A stretch of 64,000 nt of DNA from Pseudomonadota bacterium (GTDB lineage: Bacteria > Pseudomonadota > Alphaproteobacteria > Rhodobacterales > Rhodobacteraceae): positions 306,404-370,403 of the forward strand of contig JAIUPC010000024.1 in the NCBI GenBank assembly GCA_020161655.1. Direction: 5' to 3'. Shown in pieces: positions 64,000 through 64,000 of the stretch. The position numbers and the translations under genes were made by a program. Each line of letters begins with the position of its first letter. Position 1 is the first letter of the stretch. The notes below the pieces were generated by a model. The model saw only the letters and a list, made by a program, of their open reading frames with translations, was not told the DNA's origin and searched no databases.

Positions 64000-64000
64000 G

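Noticed and set aside
1-64000. CRISPR array, tRNA/rRNA gene, prophage or insertion sequence
   Set aside because: I looked for regular direct repeats, tRNA-like cloverleaf segments, transposase or integrase motifs and found none; the repeats present are short intergenic palindromes.

Overview
The window is a piece of a GC-rich alphaproteobacterial chromosome, most likely Rhodobacteraceae/Paracoccaceae (Rhodobacterales). The evidence is the gene order nuoLMN-birA-coaX-rnj, the tatABC, surE-pcm-nlpD and radA-cvpA-purF clusters, two secreted proteins with C-terminal sorting signals of the VPLPA-CTERM kind, a stand-alone Hint-domain protein, an alphaproteobacterial SOS box (GTTC-N7-GTTC) upstream of uvrA, and recurring intergenic palindromes with an AAATAC(C/T)CC core. 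The genus cannot be fixed from the sequence alone. No phage, insertion sequence, integron, CRISPR array, tRNA or rRNA was seen. The window is mostly core chromosome.

Layout. 1-7.1 kb: end of the complex I operon (nuoL partial, nuoM, nuoN), then birA, coaX and RNase J, tightly packed. 7.1-18.5 kb: convergent and divergent single genes (RhlE-type helicase, VPLPA-CTERM protein, family-25 glycosyltransferase, OsmC, NlpC/P60-like amidase, transglutaminase-like protein, RF3, Hint protein, atypical SDR, orphan ABC ATPase, WYL regulator with an operator-like palindrome). 18.6-24.8 kb: tatABC-DUF815, facing nlpD-like/pcm/surE/SDR. 24.9-29.6 kb: bioY facing DUF1284-purF-cvpA-radA. 29.7-35.9 kb: PBP1A with a clear promoter, RF2, an Lrp-type regulator divergent from phhA, and a DUF2189 membrane protein. 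35.9-39.3 kb (minus strand): bactofilin/M23 peptidase and bcp/DUF455. 39.4-48.4 kb: AsmA-like giant protein, queA, two MFS carriers, DUF924 and lpd. 48.5-53.2 kb: uvrA, then a DUF4105 (Lnb-like) membrane protein flanked by two paralogous small secreted proteins. 53.2-60.3 kb: valine catabolism genes (mmsB, HIBCH, acyl-CoA dehydrogenase, mmsA and a divergent LysR), split by a VPLPA-CTERM gene and a YkgJ-type gene on the opposite strand. 60.4-64 kb: CBS protein, coaD, a large membrane-anchored patatin-like protein, and the 3' end of gap.

Functional themes are energy and cofactors (nuo, birA with bioY, coaX with coaD), envelope building (PBP1A, bactofilin with M23 peptidase, nlpD, AsmA-like, Tat), translation termination (RF2, RF3), repair (uvrA, radA) and branched-chain amino-acid breakdown. 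I found no clear new defence or mobile system. The least explained loci are the DUF4105 locus with its paired small secreted proteins (51.36-53.16 kb), the 775-residue membrane patatin (61.5-63.8 kb), the WYL operator (18.51 kb), and the cysteine-rich DUF1284 protein translationally coupled to purF.
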